NCBI GenBank assembly: GCA_958402795.1
Contig: CATXUX010000049.1
Location: forward strand, 1 to 21,535
From: an uncultured Lachnospiraceae bacterium
Lineage (GTDB): Bacteria > Bacillota > Clostridia > Lachnospirales > Lachnospiraceae
Length of the DNA: 21,535 nucleotides
Direction of reading: 5' to 3'
Shown: positions 4,874 to 12,764 of the stretch, piece by piece
Layout of the letters: every line of letters starts with the position of its first letter
Position numbering within the stretch: position 1 is the stretch's first letter
Notes under the pieces: model-generated
What the model was told of the DNA's origin: nothing
Databases searched by the model: none
What the model saw: only the letters and a program-made list of their open reading frames with translations
Translations under genes and position numbers: made by a program

Positions 4874-6625
4874 TTATGACAGCCTCCCGTTCTCCATCTC
4901 GTACACCACATCCGCCACATTCATGGTTGATTTCCTGTGGGAAACGAGCACGACCGTCTTTTTTCGGGCCGATTCTTTCAATGATTTGAGGATGATTCCC
5001 TCATTCAGCGAGTCCAAATTGCTGGTCGGCTCGTCCAGCAGAATCAGCGGCGCATCATGCAGGAACGCCCTTGCAATTCCGATCCGCTGTTTCTCACCGC
5101 CGGAAAGCGTATCCCCAAGCTCCCCGACCTCTGTATCGTAGCCGTTCGGGAGCGTCATGATAAAGTCATGGATCGACGCCTTTTTCGCCGCCTCCACAAT
5201 CTCTTCCCGGGATGCCCCCGGTTTTCCGATTGCGATATTATTCGCGATCGAATCGTGAAACAGATGAGTCTCCTGTGTTACATAGCTTTCCATATCCCGC
5301 AGGTGTTTCGTCGGCGTCTCGTTCACGTCCCGTCCGTCTACCTTGATCTTCCCCTGATCCACATTCCAGAAACGCATCAGGAGTTTCAGAAGTGTCGATT
5401 TTCCGGAACCGCTCACGCCGTGAATACCGGTAATTTTTCCCGGTTCCAGACGGATCGAATAATCATCCAGAATCGTCTCCTCCTCGTATGCAAACGTCAC
5501 ATGCTCCGCCTCTGCTCCTCGGAAATCATGATTCTTGTCTTTTGCGTCCACATCGCCCGGAATCTCTTCCACCAGCGGCGTTTCCTCCAGAATGGAAAGC
5601 ACCCGTTCGCCGCTCGCCAGTGTCTGATTCAGGTTATTGGACAGGCTGGACAGTGCTGTCACAGGTCCGAAGGATCCCATCATGGCAATCGTACAGGTCA
5701 GAACACCGTCAAATCCGACCGCCCCTTTTTCGTACAGCCAGATTGTCAGCGCCAGCATTCCAAACGAGGACAGCAGAATCACCACATTCGTAATCGACCG
5801 CTGTGCGCCTTCCATCCTGCTTAGATCCTCCTGCATTCCCGCAAGACTCTTGGAACGTTCGGTCATCTGCGCTTTCCTCTGTTCTCCCTGCCCGTACTGG
5901 ATCGTCTCGTCCAGGCCATGAAGAGAATCCAGCACAAAGCTGTTCAGCTCGCCAAACTCTGTACGGTACTGCATTCCTTTTTGTCCGCCTCTCCTGCCGT
6001 TCCACAGCGGGATCACCACGCCGACGACCAGATACGCCGCCAGCGCCAGAAGTCCTGCCAGCACATGATAGCTTCCGATAAAAATCACCATGATGAGAGA
6101 GGTCAGTGTCGCGATGGCGATCGGGGAAATGGTATGCGCATAAAATACCTCCAGCAGCTCGATATCCGTTGTAATGATAGAGATCAGATTTCCCTTATCC
6201 CGGCCTTCCAGTTTTGCAGGACAGAGCTTCCTAAGTGCGGCAAACACCTTGTGCCGGATGATCGCCAGCAGCTTAAACGCAATAAAGTGGTTGCAGTATT
6301 GTTCCGCATAATGAAGCACGCCGCGAAGTATTGCGATCACGATCATCACGACGAGGATTGTTCTTACAGAAGCCGAGGCAAGCCATGTATGCTCCACCAA
6401 AACAGCACTGCCTGCTATCCCGTCCGCGAGTCCGTGGATCACAACCTGTCCTGCAAGGATCGTAAGAAAGGTGGCACACAGATACCCCGCCGTTCCAAGG
6501 AGGATGGCCGCCAGCATGATATGGATCAGCGGTTTCACCAGTCCGATCAGGCTCCCCATGATGGAGAGTGCGCTTCTTCTTTTCTTTATCTGCGGCATTT
6601 CTGCCGTTCTCTTCTCTTCGCTCAT
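4874..6625 (-). CDS. CydC-like ABC exporter half-transporter (membrane plus ATPase)
   Basis: 583 residues. The six-helix exporter domain (about 25-330) contains TDIELLEVFYAHTISPIAI (153-171), which resembles the CydC family. The nucleotide-binding domain follows, with Walker A GVSGSGKST (403-411), Q-loop Gln451, signature LSGGE (508-512), Walker B LILLDEPT (527-534) and the SHR switch near the end. All ATP-site residues look intact. Its ATG overlaps the TGA of the CydD-like gene (ATGA, 6622-6625), so the two are translationally coupled and should form a heterodimer. CydDC exports thiols and related compounds in E. coli and supports cytochrome bd assembly, but no cydAB genes are present here, so the substrate is open. 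Confidence 0.88.
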   Translation of the reverse strand: MSEEKRTAEMPQIKKRRSALSIMGSLIGLVKPLIHIMLAAILLGTAGYLCATFLTILAGQVVIHGLADGIAGSAVLVEHTWLASASVRTILVVMIVIAILRGVLHYAEQYCNHFIAFKLLAIIRHKVFAALRKLCPAKLEGRDKGNLISIITTDIELLEVFYAHTISPIAIATLTSLIMVIFIGSYHVLAGLLALAAYLVVGVVIPLWNGRRGGQKGMQYRTEFGELNSFVLDSLHGLDETIQYGQGEQRKAQMTERSKSLAGMQEDLSRMEGAQRSITNVVILLSSFGMLALTIWLYEKGAVGFDGVLTCTIAMMGSFGPVTALSSLSNNLNQTLASGERVLSILEETPLVEEIPGDVDAKDKNHDFRGAEAEHVTFAYEEETILDDYSIRLEPGKITGIHGVSGSGKSTLLKLLMRFWNVDQGKIKVDGRDVNETPTKHLRDMESYVTQETHLFHDSIANNIAIGKPGASREEIVEAAKKASIHDFIMTLPNGYDTEVGELGDTLSGGEKQRIGIARAFLHDAPLILLDEPTSNLDSLNEGIILKSLKESARKKTVVLVSHRKSTMNVADVVYEMENGRLS

Positions 6626-8361
6626 GACGCGGCTGCCTCCTTTCCATAATGTTCCAGTTTCATCTGGCTCTCGTACAGATGACGGTACGCACCGTCCTGT
6701 CCCATCAGTTCCTCATGAGTTCCGTGCTCTGCAATTTTCCCGTCTTTCAGCAGATAAATGCAGTCCGACTTGACCACATTCGCGAGCCTGTGAGAGATGA
6801 GAAGTACCGTCCTCGTTTTCGCCAGTTCATGAATCACTTCCATGATCAGTTCTTCACTTTCAATGTCGATATTGCTTGTCGCCTCATCGAAAATATACAC
6901 AGGAGCGTCCATTAACAATGCCCTTGCAATCACAAGGCGCTGGCACTGGCCTCCGGACAGATTATCTGCCTTTTCCAGAAGCTGTGTCTGCAGTCCGTCC
7001 TGTGTCTGCAGGAAACCAAGCAGATTCACTTTCGCAAGAACTGCTTTCATCTCCTCTGACGTAGCGTCCGGTTTCGCCATTTTTAAGTTTTCTTCTACTG
7101 TTCCTTTAAACAGATAACTGTTATGACGGACAAGTACAACATGCTTCATCAGTTCCGGTTCCCCAATTTCGGAAATGTACTCCCCACCGATCCGGATTTC
7201 TCCGGAAAAGTCCCGGTTCTTAGCAGACAAAAGACCCGCGATCGTGCTCTTTCCGCAGCCGGATTCTCCTACCAGGGAAATAAAGCTGCCTGCCGGCAGG
7301 TTCAGATCAATGCCTTTCAGAATTTCTCTTTCTTTTTCATAAGAGAAATGAACCCCTTTCAGAGAAATGTCCGGGGTTCCCTCCGGAAACGGCCTCGTTC
7401 CCTGCTCCGGTTCCGGAAGATCCAGAATCCGGAAAATCTTATCGCTTGCCGCCATACCGTTCATCGCAATATGGAAATAGGAACCAAGCAGACGAAGCGG
7501 CAGGAAAAACTCACTCGCCAGCAGGACAATGCACAGCGTCCCGGATACGGTCAGATTTCCCTTCAAAAATTCGGACACCGCAACCGCCATTCCGATCGCC
7601 GCCCCGCCGTACGCCACAATGTCCATCACACTTGTGGAGTTGAGCTGCATGGTCAGCACTTTCATCGTGATCCTGCGGAAATTCTGCGACTCCTCATCCA
7701 TCTCATCCGCTTTCATCTGATCTGCCTGATAGATTTTTAATGTTGTAAGTCCCTGCAGATTTTCCAGAAACGAATCACCCAGTCCGGTATAAATGCTCCA
7801 GTATTTATTCAGGAGCTTCTTGGCAACCTTCTGTACCACTACAATGGAAACCGGAATCAGCGGAACACAGATCAAAAGGATCACGCTTGCTTTCACACTG
7901 ATCCTGCACAGGATGATAAACAGTGTGACCGGTGCAAGCAGACTGTAAAACAACTGCGGCAGATACTTTCCAAAATATGTTTCCAGTTGTTCCACGCCTT
8001 CTGTAGATACCTGTACCACCTCGGAGGATGGAACCTGCTCCCGATAGGACGCTCCCAGCTTCAACATCTTATCGTAGATCTTCTCACGCAGGATCCGTTT
8101 TACATCGACACATGCCAGATAAGAAACCCTTGCTCCCATCCGCTCACAAACAAAACGAACGATCACAACCAGTGCAAGAATCAGAACCGTCCTCTGTACA
8201 AGCTGCAGGGTTACCGTCTGATACACGACATGTTCCAGTAAATCCGCAATAGAAAAGACTGCCGCAATCTGTGACAACAAGGCAATCCACTGACAAAAAA
8301 TGTTATACACTATATATTTTTTTGCGTGGGACAACAATCCCACAAGTCTCGTTTTAATCAT
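6622..8361 (-). CDS. CydD-like ABC exporter half-transporter (membrane plus ATPase)
   Basis: 579 residues. Exporter membrane domain (about 15-310) with GVEQLETYFGKYLPQLFYS (122-140), very like CydD. The ATPase domain has Walker A GESGCGKST (365-373), signature LSGGQ (468-472), Walker B VYIFDEAT (488-495) and SHR (523-525). At the Q-loop the usual Gln is replaced: the text reads VRHNSYLF (411-418), with His where most members have Gln. Heterodimeric exporters often keep one weak ATP site, and this may be it. ATG at 8361 follows AAGAGAAG. It lies 25 bp after the DUF454 gene and overlaps the CydC-like gene by 4 bp. The upstream promoter with a TTAG-N6-CTAA operator suggests metal- or iron-linked expression. 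Confidence 0.88.
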   Translation of the reverse strand: MIKTRLVGLLSHAKKYIVYNIFCQWIALLSQIAAVFSIADLLEHVVYQTVTLQLVQRTVLILALVVIVRFVCERMGARVSYLACVDVKRILREKIYDKMLKLGASYREQVPSSEVVQVSTEGVEQLETYFGKYLPQLFYSLLAPVTLFIILCRISVKASVILLICVPLIPVSIVVVQKVAKKLLNKYWSIYTGLGDSFLENLQGLTTLKIYQADQMKADEMDEESQNFRRITMKVLTMQLNSTSVMDIVAYGGAAIGMAVAVSEFLKGNLTVSGTLCIVLLASEFFLPLRLLGSYFHIAMNGMAASDKIFRILDLPEPEQGTRPFPEGTPDISLKGVHFSYEKEREILKGIDLNLPAGSFISLVGESGCGKSTIAGLLSAKNRDFSGEIRIGGEYISEIGEPELMKHVVLVRHNSYLFKGTVEENLKMAKPDATSEEMKAVLAKVNLLGFLQTQDGLQTQLLEKADNLSGGQCQRLVIARALLMDAPVYIFDEATSNIDIESEELIMEVIHELAKTRTVLLISHRLANVVKSDCIYLLKDGKIAEHGTHEELMGQDGAYRHLYESQMKLEHYGKEAAAS

Positions 8362-8386
8362 ATCTTCTCTTCTTTTCCACCTTTTG

Positions 8387-8797
8387 TTACTCTGCGCCTG
8401 CTTTTGCTTCTGCCTCTTCTCCCGGTCGGATTGTCTTCACCCGCAGGAAGAAGTACAACAGATGGCATACCCACACAATTGCAATACAGATCCGACCGGC
8501 CGGCACCTCTTTCATGCACAAAAATCCGATTGCCATCACGACCGTTACCGTACCTACGATCCTGAATTTTGTGGACATGGTCATTGCGCGCTGCTTTACA
8601 AAGCTGTCCAGATGCTTCTTATATAGATTCGTTCCGATGAACCAGTCATGTAACTTCTGAGAACTCTTTGCAAAACAGAACACGGTCGCCATGTAAAACG
8701 GCACAGTCGGCAAAATCGGGAGTACGATCCCAACCGTTCCCAGTCCCAGACACAAAAAACCCAGAAGCACCCAAAATACTTTTAGCGGATTCTTCAT
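8387..8797 (-). CDS. DUF454 (YbaN-like) inner membrane protein
   Basis: 136 residues with about four hydrophobic segments (about 8-28, 30-46, 80-97 and 101-117). The segment GTVGIVLPILPTVPFYMATV (20-39) followed by FAKSSQKLHDWF is the hallmark of the DUF454/YbaN family, whose molecular function is not known. ATG at 8797 follows GGGGAAAG. It is the first gene of a three-gene operon with the CydD-like and CydC-like ABC genes, which suggests an accessory role in the same transport step. The last 20 residues are charged and probably cytoplasmic. Confidence 0.85.
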   Translation of the reverse strand: MKNPLKVFWVLLGFLCLGLGTVGIVLPILPTVPFYMATVFCFAKSSQKLHDWFIGTNLYKKHLDSFVKQRAMTMSTKFRIVGTVTVVMAIGFLCMKEVPAGRICIAIVWVCHLLYFFLRVKTIRPGEEAEAKAGAE

Positions 8798-8861
8798 TTT
8801 TCTTTCCCCTTTCTTCTGATTTCCGGCGTTTCACCATGCAACTACCCGAAAACAATGTTTC

Positions 8862-8886
8862 CTAATCATAATTAGTGGCAGCTAAT
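8862..8886. promoter_or_regulatory. Operator TTAG-N6-CTAA in front of the DUF454-ABC operon
   Basis: ATTAG-TGGCAG-CTAAT (8871-8886), a perfect 5-6-5 inverted repeat 9 bp downstream of the -10. An extra half site CTAAT (8862-8866) lies next to it in the opposite orientation. It has the same form and position as the operators of the flavodoxin and ygbA-like units. Confidence 0.65.
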
Positions 8887-8895
8887 TTCAATGAA

Positions 8896-8924
8896 ACGAT
8901 ATCAGATTTTTTCATTTCTGTCAA
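8896..8924 (-). promoter_or_regulatory. Promoter of the DUF454-ABC operon
   Basis: TTGACA (8924-8919), 17-nt spacer, TATCGT (8901-8896) on the - strand. Confidence 0.7.
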
Positions 8925-8978
8925 CAGTCGCTTGAAATAAAACATCGTCAATGATAAAATGACGCCGGATACAGAAAT

Positions 8979-9031
8979 ACGCAGTGGATCTGCGGCTTAC
9001 TGCAAAAGTGTAAGCTGCAGATCCACTGCGT
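8979..9031 (-). terminator. Strong hairpin ending the NmrA-GPH operon
   Basis: A 22-bp stem (8979-9000 with 9010-9031) with one G-T pair and a 9-nt loop, 15 bp past the transporter stop. The trailing T-run is short on both strands. Confidence 0.7.
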
Positions 9032-9045
9032 GTTTTGAAAGGTGA

Positions 9046-10449
9046 TTACAGATCTGCTTCCCGGTGTTTCTGCGCCAGTTTTGCTGCATTTTCATCTACC
9101 CGCTTTTTACTTAGCTTATAGATAAAGATCAGGCAAAGTGCCGTGCAGAGGAATCCGAGAAACGGTCCGATACAAGAAATATCAAAGATTTTAGAAGTCA
9201 CTTCCGGATCAAAAGCGGTTTCCTCTGTATATCCTGCAAGATTTAAAAGAACGCCGGAAAGTCCCGCTGAAAAAGCCTGCCCTAATTTTCGTGCAAAAGA
9301 GTACACAGAATAGATCGTTCCGTCTTCACGAACTCCCTGCTTTAACTCAGCCTCGTCGATCACATCTGTAATCATCGCCCACAATACAGAGTTAAAAAAT
9401 CCGATTCCCATATAGGCAATGCTGTAAAAAGCGACATATACATACGGATTTGCCGGTCTTACAATATAACAGATCAGGTAGCTGGCAGATGAGAGTATCA
9501 TCGCTGCGATCGCGATCTCACGCTTGCCGTATTTTTTTACCAGCCGTGGCGTCAGCGGCGCACAGACCAGAAGGACCGCAAGAGATCCGATCAGCGCAGC
9601 CAGTGACTGTGCTTTTGTATCGCCGTAATAATTCGGAAATACATAATTCGCCATAGACTGCATTGTCAGCATCCCCAGGATCAGGCAAATGGATGCTGCA
9701 ATCACACCGATCAAAGAGCGGTTTGTAAACAGACTCTTAAACAGCTTTCCTAACTGAAATTTTTCGGTATTCGCTTCCATATGGACACGTTCTGTAGTCA
9801 GGTGGAAGCACAGTAAGTAACATATGATTGCACAGACAGAGAATACACCGGCAATCATCGTCATCCGGGGACCTGACATGACTGTTTTCCCATCTACCGT
9901 AACATACGCTACGAGCGGCACACAGACGCCGATGAACGTGTTCGCAAGTGTCGCGCCTATCGTGCGCCATGTGGAGAGCGCGGCACGATCATCCGGATCA
10001 CCGGAAATTGCCGACGCCATAGATCCATAAGGAATATTGACCGCCGTATAAAAAATGGATCCCCATAAAATATAGGTTATGATCATCCATGTAAGTTTAA
10101 AGCCATAGGACATATCGGCAAACCCTGACTGGAAGATCAGAAACGAAGTGATCGCCACCGGTCCGCAGATCCGCTTGATCCACGGGCGGAACTTTCCATC
10201 CTTTGTAGGCTTCGAACGGTCAACAATCTGTCCCATCGCAACATCGGTAAATGCATCAATAAATCTCGCCGCCATCATCAGCATCCCAACAGCCATTGCC
10301 GAAATTCCCATGACATCCGTATAAAATTTCAGCATGAAGCTGGAGGAGAGAGTAAATGTAAAATCATTTCCAAAATCGCCAAACATATAGCCGACTTTGT
10401 CCCTGATTCCAAATGGACGAACGGCAGCGGCATCCGAATTCGTTTTCAT
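9046..10449 (-). CDS. GPH-family (MelB-like) sugar:cation symporter of the MFS fold
   Basis: 467 residues with about twelve membrane helices. The N-terminal FGDFGNDFTFTLSSSFMLKF and ARFIDAFTDVAMGQIVDRS, followed by GKFRPWI (loop between helices 2 and 3), are the signature of the glycoside-pentoside-hexuronide:cation symporters. These bring a sugar or sugar acid in with Na+, H+ or Li+. The substrate cannot be read, and some family members carry other solutes. ATG at 10449 follows AAAGGAAT. It is the second gene of an operon, 55 bp after the NmrA-like oxidoreductase gene, and ends at a strong hairpin. No glycosidase or sugar kinase lies beside it, which weakens a simple sugar-use reading. Confidence 0.87.
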   Translation of the reverse strand: MKTNSDAAAVRPFGIRDKVGYMFGDFGNDFTFTLSSSFMLKFYTDVMGISAMAVGMLMMAARFIDAFTDVAMGQIVDRSKPTKDGKFRPWIKRICGPVAITSFLIFQSGFADMSYGFKLTWMIITYILWGSIFYTAVNIPYGSMASAISGDPDDRAALSTWRTIGATLANTFIGVCVPLVAYVTVDGKTVMSGPRMTMIAGVFSVCAIICYLLCFHLTTERVHMEANTEKFQLGKLFKSLFTNRSLIGVIAASICLILGMLTMQSMANYVFPNYYGDTKAQSLAALIGSLAVLLVCAPLTPRLVKKYGKREIAIAAMILSSASYLICYIVRPANPYVYVAFYSIAYMGIGFFNSVLWAMITDVIDEAELKQGVREDGTIYSVYSFARKLGQAFSAGLSGVLLNLAGYTEETAFDPEVTSKIFDISCIGPFLGFLCTALCLIFIYKLSKKRVDENAAKLAQKHREADL

Positions 10450-10504
10450 CTTATATAATTCCTTTCATAGATTCTCCCGAAATATGCGTCCCCCCGCAGC
10501 CGTA

Positions 10505-11479
10505 TTACTTCATATCTTTCCAACTAGTGATATTCTGCTCCCAAACATAAGCGGACTGTTTCACAACTTCCCTGACGGACAAAGGTTTTTTTCCTGTCAG
10601 AAGTTCCACATCCGATTTGATATTGCAGCGTCCTGCTTCCACAAACTGATCATTTGTGATGATATCCTCTGCGCAGAACGGAACCGGAGATTTTGAAAAA
10701 TCGCCTTCAATAAATCTCGGGACATTCAGTTCCGCTAATTTTTCCACATGCTCTTCCTTGGAGCATGGTATAAATTCGATATCAATACCGGATTCTTCGC
10801 TGACGATCTGAATGATTTCTCTGACAGACACCGCTTCTCCACCGCTGATCTGATACGTTTTATAATCCTCGCCTTTGCCAAGAAGCACCGCCGCATATGC
10901 CCTTCCGACATCATCCTTTGGTACAAGTGTAGCCTTCGTATCGCTTGTCGTACTATAATATTTGTTGCCGTGCATAAAAGCCAGCATTGTATACATCGTT
11001 GTGTAATTTTCCAGATAGAAATTTGGTCTTACCGTTGTGTACCGCAGTCCATAATTCTTTGCACAAGACTTTAAATACGCGTCCGTAGCAACATGATCCG
11101 GCGCGACATAATTTTCCTCATACACTTCCTCTCCCAGACCGTCGTCTCCGATTCCGGGATAAGTAATATGCTGCACTCCCGCGGCCATCGCCGCGTCAAT
11201 CGCATTCTTATGCTGCTGTACGCGTTTTTTGATATCCAGACCGGAGATGATCAGAATGCGGTCTCCTCCCCGGAACGCTTTCTTCATCTGATCCGGATCG
11301 TCATAATTCGCCTCCCTTAAAGAAACTCCGAGATCTGTCCACCGTTCCCGGTTTGCTGTATTGAGTTTCTCTAAATCCGGACATGTAAAAATCAAATCAT
11401 GAGGATCGACCTGCCGGAGCATCTCCTCTGCAACTCTTCTGCATACCTTTCCGTCAACACCTGTTACTATGTAGCGCAT
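10505..11479 (-). CDS. NmrA-like atypical short-chain dehydrogenase (SDR_a5-type NAD(P)-binding protein)
   Basis: 324 residues. It starts MRYIVTGVDGKVCRRVAEEM, a Rossmann strand with a GxxGxxV turn (7-13) in place of the usual GxxGxxG. YPGIGDDG and RPNFYLENY in the middle are typical of NmrA/SDR_a5 proteins, which bind NAD(P) and act either as oxidoreductases on quinones and other substrates or as redox sensors. The start is ATG at 11479, with AGGAGG 7 nt before it; the earlier ATG at 11485 sits too close to that site. It is the first gene of the operon with the GPH transporter and is read away from the LysR gene. The substrate is unknown; co-transcription suggests it acts on the imported compound. 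Confidence 0.82.
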   Translation of the reverse strand: MRYIVTGVDGKVCRRVAEEMLRQVDPHDLIFTCPDLEKLNTANRERWTDLGVSLREANYDDPDQMKKAFRGGDRILIISGLDIKKRVQQHKNAIDAAMAAGVQHITYPGIGDDGLGEEVYEENYVAPDHVATDAYLKSCAKNYGLRYTTVRPNFYLENYTTMYTMLAFMHGNKYYSTTSDTKATLVPKDDVGRAYAAVLLGKGEDYKTYQISGGEAVSVREIIQIVSEESGIDIEFIPCSKEEHVEKLAELNVPRFIEGDFSKSPVPFCAEDIITNDQFVEAGRCNIKSDVELLTGKKPLSVREVVKQSAYVWEQNITSWKDMK

Positions 11480-11533
11480 ATACATACCTCCTATAATCTG
11501 TACCATTGTTCAAACAACAGCATCTTTATTGCA

Positions 11534-11542
11534 ATTATAACA
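11534..11542 (-). promoter_or_regulatory. Promoter (-10 region) of the NmrA-GPH operon
   Basis: An extended -10 TGTTATAAT on the - strand (TATAAT at 11539-11534). No good -35 is visible at 17 nt, which suits a promoter that needs an activator such as the divergent LysR protein. Confidence 0.55.
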
Positions 11543-11582
11543 ATCTGTATCTTGAAAATGAAATGAATTAAAATTATGATAT

Positions 11583-11597
11583 ATAAAGAATCTTTAT
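11583..11597. promoter_or_regulatory. Candidate LysR binding site in the divergent region
   Basis: ATAAAG-AAT-CTTTAT, a perfect 6-3-6 palindrome containing the T-N11-A pattern of LysR boxes. It lies about 44 bp upstream of the -10 of the NmrA-GPH operon, which suits activation there, and upstream of the LysR gene, which suits autoregulation. Confidence 0.55.
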
Positions 11598-11701
11598 TAC
11601 TGCCGTGAGTCTGCCGCTGCTCTTGTACAACTTCTTACCACCCGGATACGTAAAGATTTTAAACTTACCGTTTATCTTGATTTCAGAAAGGTTTGGATCA
11701 C

Positions 11702-12604
11702 ATGAATTTTAAGCAGTTGGAATGTTTTGTAAAATTGGCAGAAACATTGAATTTTTCCGAGACAGCAGATCTGCTGTATATGACGCAGCCTGCGGTGACA
11801 CATCTGATCAAAAATCTGGAGGAGGAACTAGATATCACCCTGTTCGTGAGAAATAAAAGAAGCGTAACCCTAACCCCGTCCGGTATGTCCTTTTATAAGG
11901 ATGTAAAAGATATCCTCACCAAAACAAATATTGCGGTAGCTAAAGCAAAAAAAGTATCAAAAGAGTGTTCGCCAACTATTTCTATAGGTTATTACGGCAC
12001 TTTTTTCGAATTAGAATATTTGCCATATGTCATTCGTGAATTTCATAAAAAACTGCCGAAAGTACAACTGTACCTGCGCAAATTAGAAACCCTTGACAGA
12101 AAAGAGGATCTGCTTGCAAATAAACAAGATATTTTATTTACTCAACCATTTCAGAAAAATAACCCGAATATTGTATTTCGACCTCTTTTAAAAGGAAATT
12201 ACTCCTGCATTCTGCCCAGGAACCATAAGCTGGAAAAGGAGTCATCCATAAGCATTGATCAGCTTGCCGGATCGCCGCTTATTTTTTTAAATCCGGTTCA
12301 GTGCACCCATGATATTTCTGAACTGAACCATAAAATTTTATCAGGCCTGTCTACGCCAACACCTGATATCAGCTATGCAGATTCCCCCATGGACGGTTAT
12401 CTGATGGCAAAGTCCGGTCTGGGAATCGCAATTATGCCAAGCTTTATCTTTGAAAAAGACTATGACGTAAGCATCGTTCCCCTGGACGCCCCGATCCAGT
12501 CAACCTTCGGGATTGCGTATCTCAAAAATGATACAAGACCGGAAATCCTGCAGTTTATAGAGTGCGCAGAGCAATGCATCGCCGACAAAGCATGGCGTAA
12601 ATAG
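11702..12604 (+). CDS. LysR-type transcriptional regulator
   Basis: 300 residues. N-terminal winged helix-turn-helix MNFKQLECFVKLAETLNFSE, then TADLLYMTQPAVTHLIKNLE (about 21-40), with LTPSGMSFY (about 63-71), the standard LTTR layout. A periplasmic-binding-type effector domain follows (about 90-296). The start is ATG at 11702; a TTG three codons earlier is too close to AGAAAGG (11685-11691). It is divergent from the NmrA-GPH operon across about 220 bp holding a T-N11-A palindrome, so it most likely controls that operon. The effector is unknown. No clear terminator follows it. Confidence 0.92.
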   Translation: MNFKQLECFVKLAETLNFSETADLLYMTQPAVTHLIKNLEEELDITLFVRNKRSVTLTPSGMSFYKDVKDILTKTNIAVAKAKKVSKECSPTISIGYYGTFFELEYLPYVIREFHKKLPKVQLYLRKLETLDRKEDLLANKQDILFTQPFQKNNPNIVFRPLLKGNYSCILPRNHKLEKESSISIDQLAGSPLIFLNPVQCTHDISELNHKILSGLSTPTPDISYADSPMDGYLMAKSGLGIAIMPSFIFEKDYDVSIVPLDAPIQSTFGIAYLKNDTRPEILQFIECAEQCIADKAWRK

Positions 12605-12675
12605 TACATTCTCTGTTGTTTGTTGAATCCGCTATGAGCACACTCCTGTAAAGGCTGCGATATACACATTAGTTC

Positions 12676-12704
12676 TTGACAGCGATCTCAAGTTAGAGTA
12701 CACT
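12676..12704 (+). promoter_or_regulatory. feoAB promoter
   Basis: TTGACA (12676-12681), 17-nt spacer, TACACT (12699-12704). A near-match to the neighbouring operons' operator, GTTAG-AGTACA-CTCAT (12692-12707), overlaps the -10. Confidence 0.6.
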
Positions 12705-12711
12705 CATTTAT

Positions 12712-12736
12712 GTAAATGAGAATTATTCTCATTTAC
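12712..12736. promoter_or_regulatory. Fur-type iron box
   Basis: A perfect 25-nt palindrome: GTAAATGAGAAT, a central T at 12724, then the exact reverse complement. Its core TGAGAAT-T-ATTCTCA has the 7-1-7 form of Fur sites. It covers the expected RNA start of feoAB, so Fe(II)-Fur would block transcription when iron is sufficient. Confidence 0.8.
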
Positions 12737-12764
12737 TTTTATCTCTACTAAAGGAAGGATCGTA

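Noticed and set aside
5057..6649. Long + strand frames (255 and 243 codons) opposite the CydC-like gene
   Set aside because: They are shadows of the ABC gene, rich in His, Arg and Cys with no domain pattern.
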